A DNA stretch of 64,000 nucleotides from Aquamicrobium sp. LC103 (GTDB lineage Bacteria; Pseudomonadota; Alphaproteobacteria; Rhizobiales; Rhizobiaceae). The position numbers were made by a program, and so were the translations under genes. How positions within the stretch are numbered: position 1 is the first letter of the stretch; each line of letters opens with the position of its first letter. This document shows, one piece after another, positions 23,941 to 31,780 of the stretch. Below the pieces are notes generated by a model. That model made no database searches, was not told the DNA's origin, and saw nothing but the letters and a program-made list of their open reading frames with translations. The DNA lies in contig NZ_LBCQ02000006.1 in NCBI RefSeq assembly GCF_001014615.2, forward strand, positions 186,001-250,000. Reading direction: 5' to 3'.

Positions 23941-25140
23941 ATGACCGGCACGCGTGACCCCCTGAATGCCTTCCTAGACCGCCCCGATACGCCGGTTGCG
24001 AACGCGCAGGATGGTCCGCTGGCCGGGCTCACGCTGGCCGTCAAGGACATCTACGACATCGCCGGCCAGAAGACCGGCTGCGGCAACCCGCAGCGCCTTG
24101 CCGACGCCGCACCCGCGCGCGAAACCGCCCCCGCCATCAAGGCGCTGCTCGAGGCCGGCGCGCGATTCGTCGGTCGCACCCAGACCGACGAGCTCGCCTT
24201 CTCCCTCATGGGCCAGAATGCGCATTATCCGGAACCGGTGAACCCGGCGGCACCCGAACGGGTCACCGGCGGTTCCTCTTCCGGGTCGGCGGCAGCCGTC
24301 GCCGGCGGCCTCGCCGACATCGCGACGGGCTCCGACACCGGCGGATCGATTCGCGCGCCGGCGAGCTTCTGCGGGCTGGTGGGGCTCAGGGCCACGCATG
24401 GGCGCATCCCGCTCGATGGCGCCATGCCGCTGGCGCCTTCCCTCGACACTTTCGGCTGGTTCACGAAGGACATCGCGATTTACGAACGGGCTGCGGAGGT
24501 GCTTTTGCCGCCGCTTTCGCCCGGCGAGGGGAAGCTGTCGCGTCCTTTCCGTCTCGCCGCGCTCGACGCGCTGCTCCTCGGCGAAGCGGAAGCCGGCGAA
24601 TACCGCCGCATGGCTGGAACCGTCGCGCAAGTCGTGGGCAAGCCGGAGACGGCCCCTGCCCTCTCCCATTCCATCGACGACCTCTACTGGTGCTTCCGCA
24701 AGCTTCAAGCCCATGAGGCCTGGGCGAGCCACGGCACCTGGATATCGCAAGCCGACCGCGGGCTCGGCCCCGGCGTCAAGGACCGGTTCGAATTCGGTGC
24801 GTCGATCACCGACGAGGTTGCGGCACGGGAGACCGCCCGCCGCGACGCCTTCCGCGCCGAACTCGCCGGGTTGCTCGGCGAGGACGGCATCCTCGTCATG
24901 CCGACCGTGCCGGGAGCCGCGCCGCTGAAGAGCGGCACTTTCGAGGAACTGCAGGCCTATCGCGAACGGGCGCTGCGCCTTCTCTGCATCTCCGGCCTTT
25001 CGGGCTTCCCGCAGATCACGCTGCCGCTCGGCAGTGTCGACGGCGCGCCCTTCGGGATTTCCCTTCTCGGTACCGCAGGGTCGGACATGGAGCTGATACG
25101 GCTCGGGCGGCGGATTTTCGAGCAGCGGCGGGGAACGTGA
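23941..25140 (+). CDS. Amidase of the amidase-signature family
   Basis: A 399-residue amidase-signature enzyme hydrolysing an unknown amide. The Ser-Ser-Lys triad is visible: Lys in LAVKDIYDIAG, the Gly/Ser loop VTGGSSSGSAAAVA, and the nucleophile segment GSDTGGSIRAPASFCGLVG. No signal peptide. It is shorter than GatA (about 480), so a tRNA amidotransferase role is unlikely. Four bases separate it from the LysR gene, suggesting co-transcription. Substrate cannot be read from sequence. Confidence 0.88.
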   Translation: MTGTRDPLNAFLDRPDTPVANAQDGPLAGLTLAVKDIYDIAGQKTGCGNPQRLADAAPARETAPAIKALLEAGARFVGRTQTDELAFSLMGQNAHYPEPVNPAAPERVTGGSSSGSAAAVAGGLADIATGSDTGGSIRAPASFCGLVGLRATHGRIPLDGAMPLAPSLDTFGWFTKDIAIYERAAEVLLPPLSPGEGKLSRPFRLAALDALLLGEAEAGEYRRMAGTVAQVVGKPETAPALSHSIDDLYWCFRKLQAHEAWASHGTWISQADRGLGPGVKDRFEFGASITDEVAARETARRDAFRAELAGLLGEDGILVMPTVPGAAPLKSGTFEELQAYRERALRLLCISGLSGFPQITLPLGSVDGAPFGISLLGTAGSDMELIRLGRRIFEQRRGT

Positions 25141-25143
25141 ACG

Positions 25144-26043
25144 ATGGACACGCTGACCCGCATGCGCGCCTTCCTCGACGTGGTGGAGGCCGAGGGCTTT
25201 TCCGCCGCCGCCCGCAAGATCGGCCGCTCCAAGGCGCTGCTTTCCAAATATGTGCGCGAGCTCGAGGATGAGCTTGGCGCGTTGCTGCTCAACCGCACGA
25301 CCCGGCAATTCTCGCTGACCGAGGCGGGGCATACCTATTACAAGCGGGCCTCCGAGATCGTTCGCGAGATCGACAGCCTCGCCGACACGGTCCGGGAATC
25401 CTCCGGCGACGTGCGTGGCAGAATCAAGCTTTCCGCTCCGCGCACCTTCGCCGACGCGCCGATCGGCAAATCGCTGATCGATTTCGCCAGGGCCCATCCC
25501 GACATCGTTCTCGAAATCCACCTGGACGATCGTTTCGTCGATCTGGTCGAGGAAGGCTTCGACCTGGCGATCCGTATCTCTCGTCTGGAGAACTCCTCGC
25601 TGATCGCGCGGCGGCTCTCGCCCTTCTCGGTCGCGATCTGCGGCTCGCCGGCGCTCATCGAGAAGCACGGCGCGCCGAAGCAGCCGCAGGACCTCGCCAA
25701 TCTGCCTTGCATCATCGACACCAATGGGCGCTGGCTGTCGAACTGGCCGTTCATGAAGGAGAACGGCGAGATGATGAGTGTGGCGGTCGCCGGCCCGATC
25801 GAGGTCAACAGCCCGCTTTCCACCCGCGCGGCGGCGATAGAGGGGCTCGGCTTCGCGCCGCTGCCGGATTTCATAGCCGCGCCCGCGCTGGAAACCGGGG
25901 AACTCGTCTCCGTGCTCGGCGAATGGATGCCGCGCGGCGGCGGCATCTTCGCCGTCTACCCGCACCGCCGTTACCTGCCGGCGAAGATTCGCGTCTTCGT
26001 GGACTTTCTCGTGCAATGGTTCAAGGAACGCGACCAGGACTGA
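25144..26043 (+). CDS. LysR-family transcriptional regulator
   Basis: A 299-residue LysR protein. The N-terminal winged helix-turn-helix (about 1-60: MRAFLDVVEAEGFSAAARKI, SKALLSKYVRELED) uses lysine in place of the usual SQPA pattern, as in the AaeR/DsdC-like group that regulates transporters or amidases. The effector domain (about 90-290) is complete, including LARRLSPF-like text SLIARRLSP. It is cotranscribed with the amidase, likely regulating it. Confidence 0.92.
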   Translation: MDTLTRMRAFLDVVEAEGFSAAARKIGRSKALLSKYVRELEDELGALLLNRTTRQFSLTEAGHTYYKRASEIVREIDSLADTVRESSGDVRGRIKLSAPRTFADAPIGKSLIDFARAHPDIVLEIHLDDRFVDLVEEGFDLAIRISRLENSSLIARRLSPFSVAICGSPALIEKHGAPKQPQDLANLPCIIDTNGRWLSNWPFMKENGEMMSVAVAGPIEVNSPLSTRAAAIEGLGFAPLPDFIAAPALETGELVSVLGEWMPRGGGIFAVYPHRRYLPAKIRVFVDFLVQWFKERDQD

Positions 26044-26117
26044 AATCGCAGGCGGGGAGGTCCCAATTTCGCCCGGTTTTTGATAATGCTCGGGCGCTCA
26101 CGCGAAGGGGACGAATC

Positions 26118-26786
26118 TTGAAGCGAACGACATCGCACGCATTGACCGCGGCCGTCGCCCTGTTCGGCTTCGCCATGATGCCGACGCCTGCCCTGGTCCA
26201 TCCCCACGTGTTCGCGGAGGCCAATCTCGAAGTCGCCGTCAAGCCGGACGGCACGGTCGAGGCGCTGCGTCATGTCTGGCGTTTCGACGACCTGTTCTCC
26301 AGCACGGTGCTGCTCGAATTCGACCAGAACAAGGACCTCCAGCTCGACGATGGCGAGCTGGAAACCGTCGCCTCGGTCGTGCACGAATCGCTGGCCGAGT
26401 TCGGCTATTTCCAGATGGTGACCGTCAACGGCAAGGATGTCGCCATGCAGGCTCCGGAGCGGCTGATGGCGAATTTCGAGGACAACCAGCTCATCATCCT
26501 CTTCGAATCCAAGCCCGTCGAACCGCTCGAGCTTTCGGGCAAGGTCGATTTCGGCGTCTACGACCCGACCTTCTATACGGCGATCGATTTCTATGAAGAT
26601 TCCAACCTCGTCGTGAGCGAACTGCCGCGCAATTGCAGCCGCGCGGTCGTGCGTCCCGACCCCGACGAGGCGATCGCGCAGAACCAGCAGACGCTGACCG
26701 ACGCCTTTTTCAGCGATCCGAGCGGCAACGACCTGAGTAAGATCTTCGCGACAAGGCTGGAAGTGAACTGCACCGGCGAAGGATAG
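26118..26786 (+). CDS. DUF1007 periplasmic protein
   Basis: A 222-residue secreted protein starting at TTG 26118 behind AAGGGGA. A signal peptide (ALTAAVALFGFAMMP) precedes HPHVFAEANLEV, the DUF1007 start that places His residues at the mature N-terminus. The body has WRFDDLFSSTVLLEFDQNKD and IDFYEDSNLVVSELP. DUF1007 proteins are routinely next to NicO/RcnA-type transporters, as here (4-base gap), and may help in periplasmic metal handling. The function is inferred from this context. Confidence 0.85.
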   Translation: MKRTTSHALTAAVALFGFAMMPTPALVHPHVFAEANLEVAVKPDGTVEALRHVWRFDDLFSSTVLLEFDQNKDLQLDDGELETVASVVHESLAEFGYFQMVTVNGKDVAMQAPERLMANFEDNQLIILFESKPVEPLELSGKVDFGVYDPTFYTAIDFYEDSNLVVSELPRNCSRAVVRPDPDEAIAQNQQTLTDAFFSDPSGNDLSKIFATRLEVNCTGEG

Positions 26787-26790
26787 AAAG

Positions 26791-27861
26791 TTGAAGAAAT
26801 TTACCGTCCGCGCGGTCTTCGCGCTCCTGCTCCTGACCTATCTCGCCACCCATTTCATGGGCCACGCCCATGCGCAAAGCTCGCTGGGCATCGGAACCAA
26901 CGAGGCGACGCTGCCTTCCACCGGCTTGTTCGCCGGCCTGCTCAACTGGATCAATTTGCACCAGCAGCAATTCTACCGCTCACTGACCGGCGCGCTGCGT
27001 TCGATGCGCGATGGCGGCGGCGGTGTCTGGCTGCTCGTCGGTCTGTCCTTCGCCTACGGCGTCTTCCATGCCGCCGGCCCCGGCCACGGCAAGGCGGTGA
27101 TTTCGTCCTACATGCTCGCCAATGAGGTGGCGCTTCGCCGCGGCGTCTTCCTGTCCTTCATCTCGGCGATTCTGCAGGGTGTCAGCGCCATCGTCATCAT
27201 GACGCTGGTCTTCCTCGTGCTGCGCGGCACTTCGGTCTCGATGACCGACGCGACCCGCTTCCTTGAACTCGCGAGCTATGCGCTCGTCACCGCCTTCGGC
27301 GCCTGGCTGCTCTGGCGCAAGCTCGGCCCGCTGCTTCGCGGGATGATCTGGGGCCGGCCCGTACATAGCCTGTCATCGGCCCATGCCGGCCACGCCCATG
27401 ATCATGATCATCACGATTGCGGTCATGACCATCACGCGGATGACCATGGGCATGACGACCACCAGCATCACCACCACGCCCATGGCGAGGTATGCGCGAC
27501 ATGCGGTCACGCGCATGCGCCCGACCCGGCTCTGATCTCCGGCGAACGCTTCGACTGGAAAACCGCCTGGGGCGCGATCGTCGCGGTCGGCCTGCGCCCG
27601 TGTTCCGGCGCGTTGATCGTGCTAAGCTTCGCCTTCCTGAACGGCCTATGGGCGGGTGGCGTGCTTTCCGTCTTCGCCATGGCGCTCGGGACGGCGATCA
27701 CCGTCTCGGCGCTTGCCGTCATGGCCGTCACCGCCAAGAACTGGGCAGTCGCTTTCGCCGGGGACGGGCGCACAGGCAACCGCATCCACACCACGATCGA
27801 GGTGGCAGGCGCCGCCTTCGTCTTCCTTATCGGGCTGACGCTGCTGACGGCGAGCCTGTAG
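26791..27861 (+). CDS. NicO/RcnA-type nickel/cobalt transporter
   Basis: A 356-residue membrane protein starting at TTG 26791. It has about six spans with GVFHAAGPGHGKAVISSYML, the diagnostic His-containing signature, and GLRPCSGALIVLSFA near the end. Between spans is a His/Asp-rich cytoplasmic or periplasmic loop (about 200-250, with many HDH repeats and CATCGHAH) that should bind metal ions. The family exports or imports nickel and cobalt; direction is not decided by sequence. Pairs with the DUF1007 gene. Confidence 0.9.
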   Translation: MKKFTVRAVFALLLLTYLATHFMGHAHAQSSLGIGTNEATLPSTGLFAGLLNWINLHQQQFYRSLTGALRSMRDGGGGVWLLVGLSFAYGVFHAAGPGHGKAVISSYMLANEVALRRGVFLSFISAILQGVSAIVIMTLVFLVLRGTSVSMTDATRFLELASYALVTAFGAWLLWRKLGPLLRGMIWGRPVHSLSSAHAGHAHDHDHHDCGHDHHADDHGHDDHQHHHHAHGEVCATCGHAHAPDPALISGERFDWKTAWGAIVAVGLRPCSGALIVLSFAFLNGLWAGGVLSVFAMALGTAITVSALAVMAVTAKNWAVAFAGDGRTGNRIHTTIEVAGAAFVFLIGLTLLTASL

Positions 27862-27873
27862 GGCGCGCCTGCC

Positions 27874-28083
27874 TCACTCGTCGTTGCGTCTCTGGCTTCG
27901 TCCGCGAAGCCAGAACACGAGGAAGAAGGCCGCGACGAACACCGCGGCAAGCACGCCCGCGGCAACCGGCGATTCATTGCCGAGCGCTATCATGAAGGTC
28001 GGCATGAAATAGGCGACGAGCCCGAAGCCGAAAAGGATGACCGCCGCGGCGATCAGCGAATTGCGGGTTTTCTGATCCATCAT
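27874..28083 (-). CDS. Small two-span membrane protein
   Basis: A 69-residue protein with two hydrophobic helices (about 10-32 and 40-59) and a charged tail GRSQRRNDE. Its ATG at 28083 overlaps the stop of the upstream SDR gene in ATGA, a strong sign of co-translation. I do not recognise the family. It is the last gene of a minus-strand operon (GNAT, CDF, SDR, this). Confidence 0.7.
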   Translation of the reverse strand: MMDQKTRNSLIAAAVILFGFGLVAYFMPTFMIALGNESPVAAGVLAAVFVAAFFLVFWLRGRSQRRNDE

Positions 28084-28838
28084 AGCGTCCAACCGCCGTC
28101 GATCGGTATGGCGGTTCCTGTGGTGAAGGCGGATTCGTCCGCCGCCAGATACACGGCCAGCGCCGCGATCTCGGTCGGCTCCCCTACCCGGCCCATGGGC
28201 TGACGGGAAACGAATAGTTCCATCGCCTTGTCCTTGCCGCCGACATTCCTGCCAAGGTCTTCCACCCGCGCCTCCCACGACGGCGAGCGCACCGTCCCGG
28301 GGCAGATCGCGTTGCAGCGAATGCCCCGGGCGACGAAGTCGGCGGCGACCGACTTGGTGAGGCCGATGACGGCCGCCTTGGTGGCGCCGTAGACATAGCG
28401 GTTCGGCGCGCCCTTCAGCGACGACGCGCCCGACGAAAGGTTTATGATCGAGCCCGAGCTACCCTGCTCCGCCGCCCGGTCGAGCATTCCCGGCAGGAAG
28501 GCGCGGATCGTGCGGTGCATGGATTTGACGTTGAGGTCGAAGGAGAAGTCCCAATCCTTGTCCGAGCAGTCGAGCACCGTGCCGTGGTGCACGAAGCCGG
28601 CGACATTGGCGAGGATGTCGACCTGGCCGACGCTCGCGGCATAGGTTGCCACGGCCTCGTTCGACAGGACATCGAGCGCCGCCTTCTCGGCGTTCAGGCC
28701 TTCGAGCTTGGCGAGGTCCAGATCGGAAGCATGCACGACCGCGCCCTCGGCGGCGAACGCTTCCGCGATCGCCCGGCCGATGCCCTGGCCGGCCGCAGTC
28801 ACGACCGCGATCTTCCCCTTCAACCTTCCCGACATCAT
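28080..28838 (-). CDS. Short-chain dehydrogenase/reductase
   Basis: A 252-residue classical SDR. Nucleotide-binding TAAGQGIGRA, NVAGF (NAG-like), Ser of NLSSGASS and the YVYGATKAA catalytic Tyr-Lys are all present; it ends TAIPIDGGWTL. Overall pattern (ALDVLSNEAV, IRCNAICPGTV) resembles the 3-hydroxybutyrate dehydrogenase type 2 / deoxy-fuconate dehydrogenase group. The Asp after strand 2 (ASDLD) suggests NAD. Seven bases separate it from the CDF gene, an unusual partner. Confidence 0.88.
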   Translation of the reverse strand: MMSGRLKGKIAVVTAAGQGIGRAIAEAFAAEGAVVHASDLDLAKLEGLNAEKAALDVLSNEAVATYAASVGQVDILANVAGFVHHGTVLDCSDKDWDFSFDLNVKSMHRTIRAFLPGMLDRAAEQGSSGSIINLSSGASSLKGAPNRYVYGATKAAVIGLTKSVAADFVARGIRCNAICPGTVRSPSWEARVEDLGRNVGGKDKAMELFVSRQPMGRVGEPTEIAALAVYLAADESAFTTGTAIPIDGGWTL

Positions 28839-28845
28839 TTCCTCC

Positions 28846-29799
28846 TTAATGAAGATGAACGTGCTGCGACCCGTCGGCGCAGTGGCCGAACTCCGGCTCG
28901 ACGGTTACGTGATCGATGCGATGCACCTTGGACAGCCGAAGCTTGATATCGCAGATCGCCGAATGGGCATCCACCCCGTCCTGCAGGCAGGCATGCAGCG
29001 TCGCCATGTTGCGCGAGCCATCCAGCGACCAGACGTGCACGTGATGCACGCTGACGACGCCGTTGACGTTCTTCTCAAGGTCGCTGGCGATCATGTCGCG
29101 GTCCAGTCCCGAGGGAACGCCCTCGAGCAGCATATGGCCCGATTCCTTGACGAGCGACCAGGCGCTGCGGAAGAGCAGCAGAGCCACGAAGGCGGAGAGG
29201 ATCGGATCGATCGGATACCAGCCGGTCAGGAGGATGACGCCGGCCGCGACGATCGCGGCGACGGATCCGAGGAGATCGCCGACCACATGCAGGATGGCGC
29301 CGCGCATGTTGAGGCTCTCGCGATCGCCCCCGTGCAGCACGAAAAAGGCCGCGATGTTGACCAGCATGCCGATGATGGCGATGGCCAGCATCGGGCCGCC
29401 GAGCACCGGCGACGGATCGGACATGCGATGCCACGCCTCGTAGACGATCCAGGCACCGATGGCGAAGACGGTCAGGCCGTTGGTGTAGGCGACCAGCGTC
29501 TTCACCCTGTCGAAACCGTAGGTCAGACGCGACGTGGCCGTGCGGCTCGCAAGCTGGAAGGCGTACCAGGCAAGGACGAGCGACACAGTGTCGGTCAGCA
29601 TGTGTCCGGCATCGGCCAGCAGCGCCAGCGAACCGGTGACGATGCCGCCGACGGCCTCCGCGATCATGAAGCCCCCGGTCAGGCAGGCCGCGATCAGCAC
29701 GCGCGTCTTGTCGCTCGTTCCGTTTGCGCGGCCGTACCCATGGGAGTGGTTGTGGGAGTGATCGTGCCCGCCATGGCTGTGCGAATGACCGTGGCCCAT
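28846..29799 (-). CDS. CDF-family divalent metal exporter
   Basis: A 317-residue cation diffusion facilitator that exports zinc or similar ions by proton exchange. The N-terminus is His rich (GHGHSHSHGGHDHSHNHSHG). Six membrane spans follow, with the zinc-site pairs HMLTD in span 5 region (ADAGHMLTDTVS) and a cytoplasmic C-terminal domain (VSVHHVHVWSLDGS). Start ATG 29799 follows AGGAG, unlike an upstream alternative. The DmeF/ZitB group is likely; the metal is not determined. Confidence 0.93.
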   Translation of the reverse strand: MGHGHSHSHGGHDHSHNHSHGYGRANGTSDKTRVLIAACLTGGFMIAEAVGGIVTGSLALLADAGHMLTDTVSLVLAWYAFQLASRTATSRLTYGFDRVKTLVAYTNGLTVFAIGAWIVYEAWHRMSDPSPVLGGPMLAIAIIGMLVNIAAFFVLHGGDRESLNMRGAILHVVGDLLGSVAAIVAAGVILLTGWYPIDPILSAFVALLLFRSAWSLVKESGHMLLEGVPSGLDRDMIASDLEKNVNGVVSVHHVHVWSLDGSRNMATLHACLQDGVDAHSAICDIKLRLSKVHRIDHVTVEPEFGHCADGSQHVHLH

Positions 29800-29809
29800 A
29801 GATAGACTC

Positions 29810-30493
29810 CTAGCCTGGATCGGCCCGAATCTCCTCGAGCCGCCGCTTTTGAAGTCCTTCATTATCGAAATTGGCGGGATCTAGCCACTCCTCGAAGGCG
29901 CGACGAATGGGCTCCCACTCCTTGTCGATGATGGAAAACCATGCCGTGTCGCGATTTTCGCCCTTCACGATCAGATGCTGGCGGAAGACACCCTCGAAGG
30001 AGAATCCGAAACGTAGCGCCGCCCGCTTCGACGGCTCGTTCAGATTGTTGCATTTCCACTCGAAACGGCGGTAGCCGAGATCGTCGAATGCATGGCGGGC
30101 GAAGAGAAAGAGCGCCTCGGTCGCCGCCGGCCTGCGCGCCACCGGGTCGTTCCAAAGGATATTGCCGATCTCGATGACGCCGTAGGCCCTGTCGATGCGC
30201 ATGAAAGTCTGGCGACCGGCGATGCGCCCGCTCGCCTTGTCGATGACGACGAAATAGAGCGGGTCCTCGCTCGTCGCCGCCTTTTCCAGCCAGGGCCGGT
30301 AAGCCTCCCGGCTTTCAGGCGGGTAGTCGTAAAGCCACTGGAACCGCTGTTCGGCGTCAAGGGTGGCCGAGGCGGCGAAGAGCCCGTCGCCATGGCGCGC
30401 CGGGTCGAGCGGCTCCAGCCGAACGTAACGTCCCTCCATCGACTTCCGCGCCGGCGCTTGCCGCGGGGTCCAGTCCTTCAGATCGACGCTCAT
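29810..30493 (-). CDS. GNAT acetyltransferase, RimJ/RimL type
   Basis: A 227-residue acetyltransferase of the RimJ/RimL group (VRLEPLDPARHGDGL; DLGYRRFEWKCNNLNEPSKRAALRFGF; QHLIVKGENRDTAWFSI). The family acetylates N-termini or small molecules. ATG 30493 has GGAGA upstream; a longer open frame further upstream is the shadow of the aminotransferase. It heads the minus-strand operon and is divergent from the aminotransferase gene with 84 bases between. Confidence 0.9.
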   Translation of the reverse strand: MSVDLKDWTPRQAPARKSMEGRYVRLEPLDPARHGDGLFAASATLDAEQRFQWLYDYPPESREAYRPWLEKAATSEDPLYFVVIDKASGRIAGRQTFMRIDRAYGVIEIGNILWNDPVARRPAATEALFLFARHAFDDLGYRRFEWKCNNLNEPSKRAALRFGFSFEGVFRQHLIVKGENRDTAWFSIIDKEWEPIRRAFEEWLDPANFDNEGLQKRRLEEIRADPG

Positions 30494-30577
30494 GGGATAT
30501 TCTCCGCGATTGACATTCAAGGCCCGACACTCGCAAAAACACCATTGGAACCATAAGCACCAGATTTGGGGGGAGAC

Positions 30578-31771
30578 ATGCTCCAAACCATCGCCGCGTT
30601 CGACCGTATCGGAGAGGAAAACGCCTTCGCGGTCCTTGCGCGCGCCACCGCCCTCGCCCAATCGGGCAAGGATATTGTCAATCTCGGCATCGGGCAGCCG
30701 GATTTCCGCACGCCGGAGCATATCGTCGAGGCGGCGATCAAGGCGCTGCGCGACGGACATCACGGCTACACGCCGGCCACCGGCCTTCTCGCCACGCGCG
30801 AGGCGGTGGTGCGCCGGACACTGGCGACGACCGGCATCGAGGTCTCTCCCGAAACAGTGATGATCATGCCGGGCGGCAAGCCGACCATGTTCGCCGCGAT
30901 CCTGATGTTCGGTGAACCGGGCGCGGAAATCCTCTATCCCGATCCCGGCTTCCCGATCTACCGCTCGATGATCGAGTTCACCGGCGCCAGGCCGGTGCCA
31001 GTGCCGATCCGCGAGGAGAACGGCTTCGCCTTCTCCGCCGAGGAGACGCTGGCGCTGATAACCCCGCGCACCAGGCTCCTGATCCTCAATTCGCCGGCCA
31101 ATCCCACCGGCGGCGTAACCCCGCGCGGCGAAATCGAGAAGCTGGTCAGGGGGTTGGAGGCGCACCCGCACGTCGCCATCCTCTCGGACGAGATCTACGA
31201 CGTCATGACCTATGACGGCGAGAAGCACTGTTCGCTGCTGACCTTCCCGGAAATCCGCGAGCGGCTGATCGTGCTCAACGGCTGGTCGAAGACCTGGGCC
31301 ATGACCGGCTGGCGCATGGGCTGGTCGATCTGGCCGAACGCGCCGGAGGGCGGCAGGCTCTACGACAAGGTCCGCAAGCTGGCGGTCAATTGCTGGTCCT
31401 GCGTCAACGCGCCGAGCCAGTTCGCCGGCATCGCCGCGATCGACGGCCCGCAAGACGAGGTGGAAAAGATGATGCGCGCCTTCGACCGGCGCCGGACCAT
31501 CGTCGTCGAGGGGCTGAACGGCCTGCCCGGCATTTCCTGCATCACGCCGAAGGGCGCGTTCTATGCATTCCCGAACGTGTCAAAGACCGGCTGGCAGGCG
31601 AAGAAGCTCGCCAATGCGCTTCTCGACGATGCGGGCGTCGCGCTCATCGGCGGACCGGATTTCGGCGTGCTCGGCGAAGGCTATCTGCGGCTCTCCTACG
31701 CCAATTCCGAGGAAAACATCCTGCGCGCGATCGAGCGCATCGGCGATTTCCTGGAGAAGAACGCGAACTGA
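30578..31771 (+). CDS. Class I/II pyridoxal-phosphate aminotransferase
   Basis: A 397-residue fold-type I aminotransferase of the aspartate aminotransferase family. SPANPTGG, the PLP Lys in NGWSKTWAMTGWRMGW, and the C-terminal substrate Arg in GYLRLSYANSEE are present. ATG 30578 directly follows GGGGGGAG; a TTG four codons earlier would lie within that ribosome site. Substrate is not known from sequence. Confidence 0.93.
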   Translation: MLQTIAAFDRIGEENAFAVLARATALAQSGKDIVNLGIGQPDFRTPEHIVEAAIKALRDGHHGYTPATGLLATREAVVRRTLATTGIEVSPETVMIMPGGKPTMFAAILMFGEPGAEILYPDPGFPIYRSMIEFTGARPVPVPIREENGFAFSAEETLALITPRTRLLILNSPANPTGGVTPRGEIEKLVRGLEAHPHVAILSDEIYDVMTYDGEKHCSLLTFPEIRERLIVLNGWSKTWAMTGWRMGWSIWPNAPEGGRLYDKVRKLAVNCWSCVNAPSQFAGIAAIDGPQDEVEKMMRAFDRRRTIVVEGLNGLPGISCITPKGAFYAFPNVSKTGWQAKKLANALLDDAGVALIGGPDFGVLGEGYLRLSYANSEENILRAIERIGDFLEKNAN

Positions 31772-31780
31772 AGCGTCCTC

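Noticed and set aside
27400-27500. The His-rich repeat in the NicO gene considered as a DNA repeat array or CRISPR-like element
   Set aside because: The repetition is in CATGAC/CACGAC codons for His-Asp within an intact gene. It has no regular spacers.
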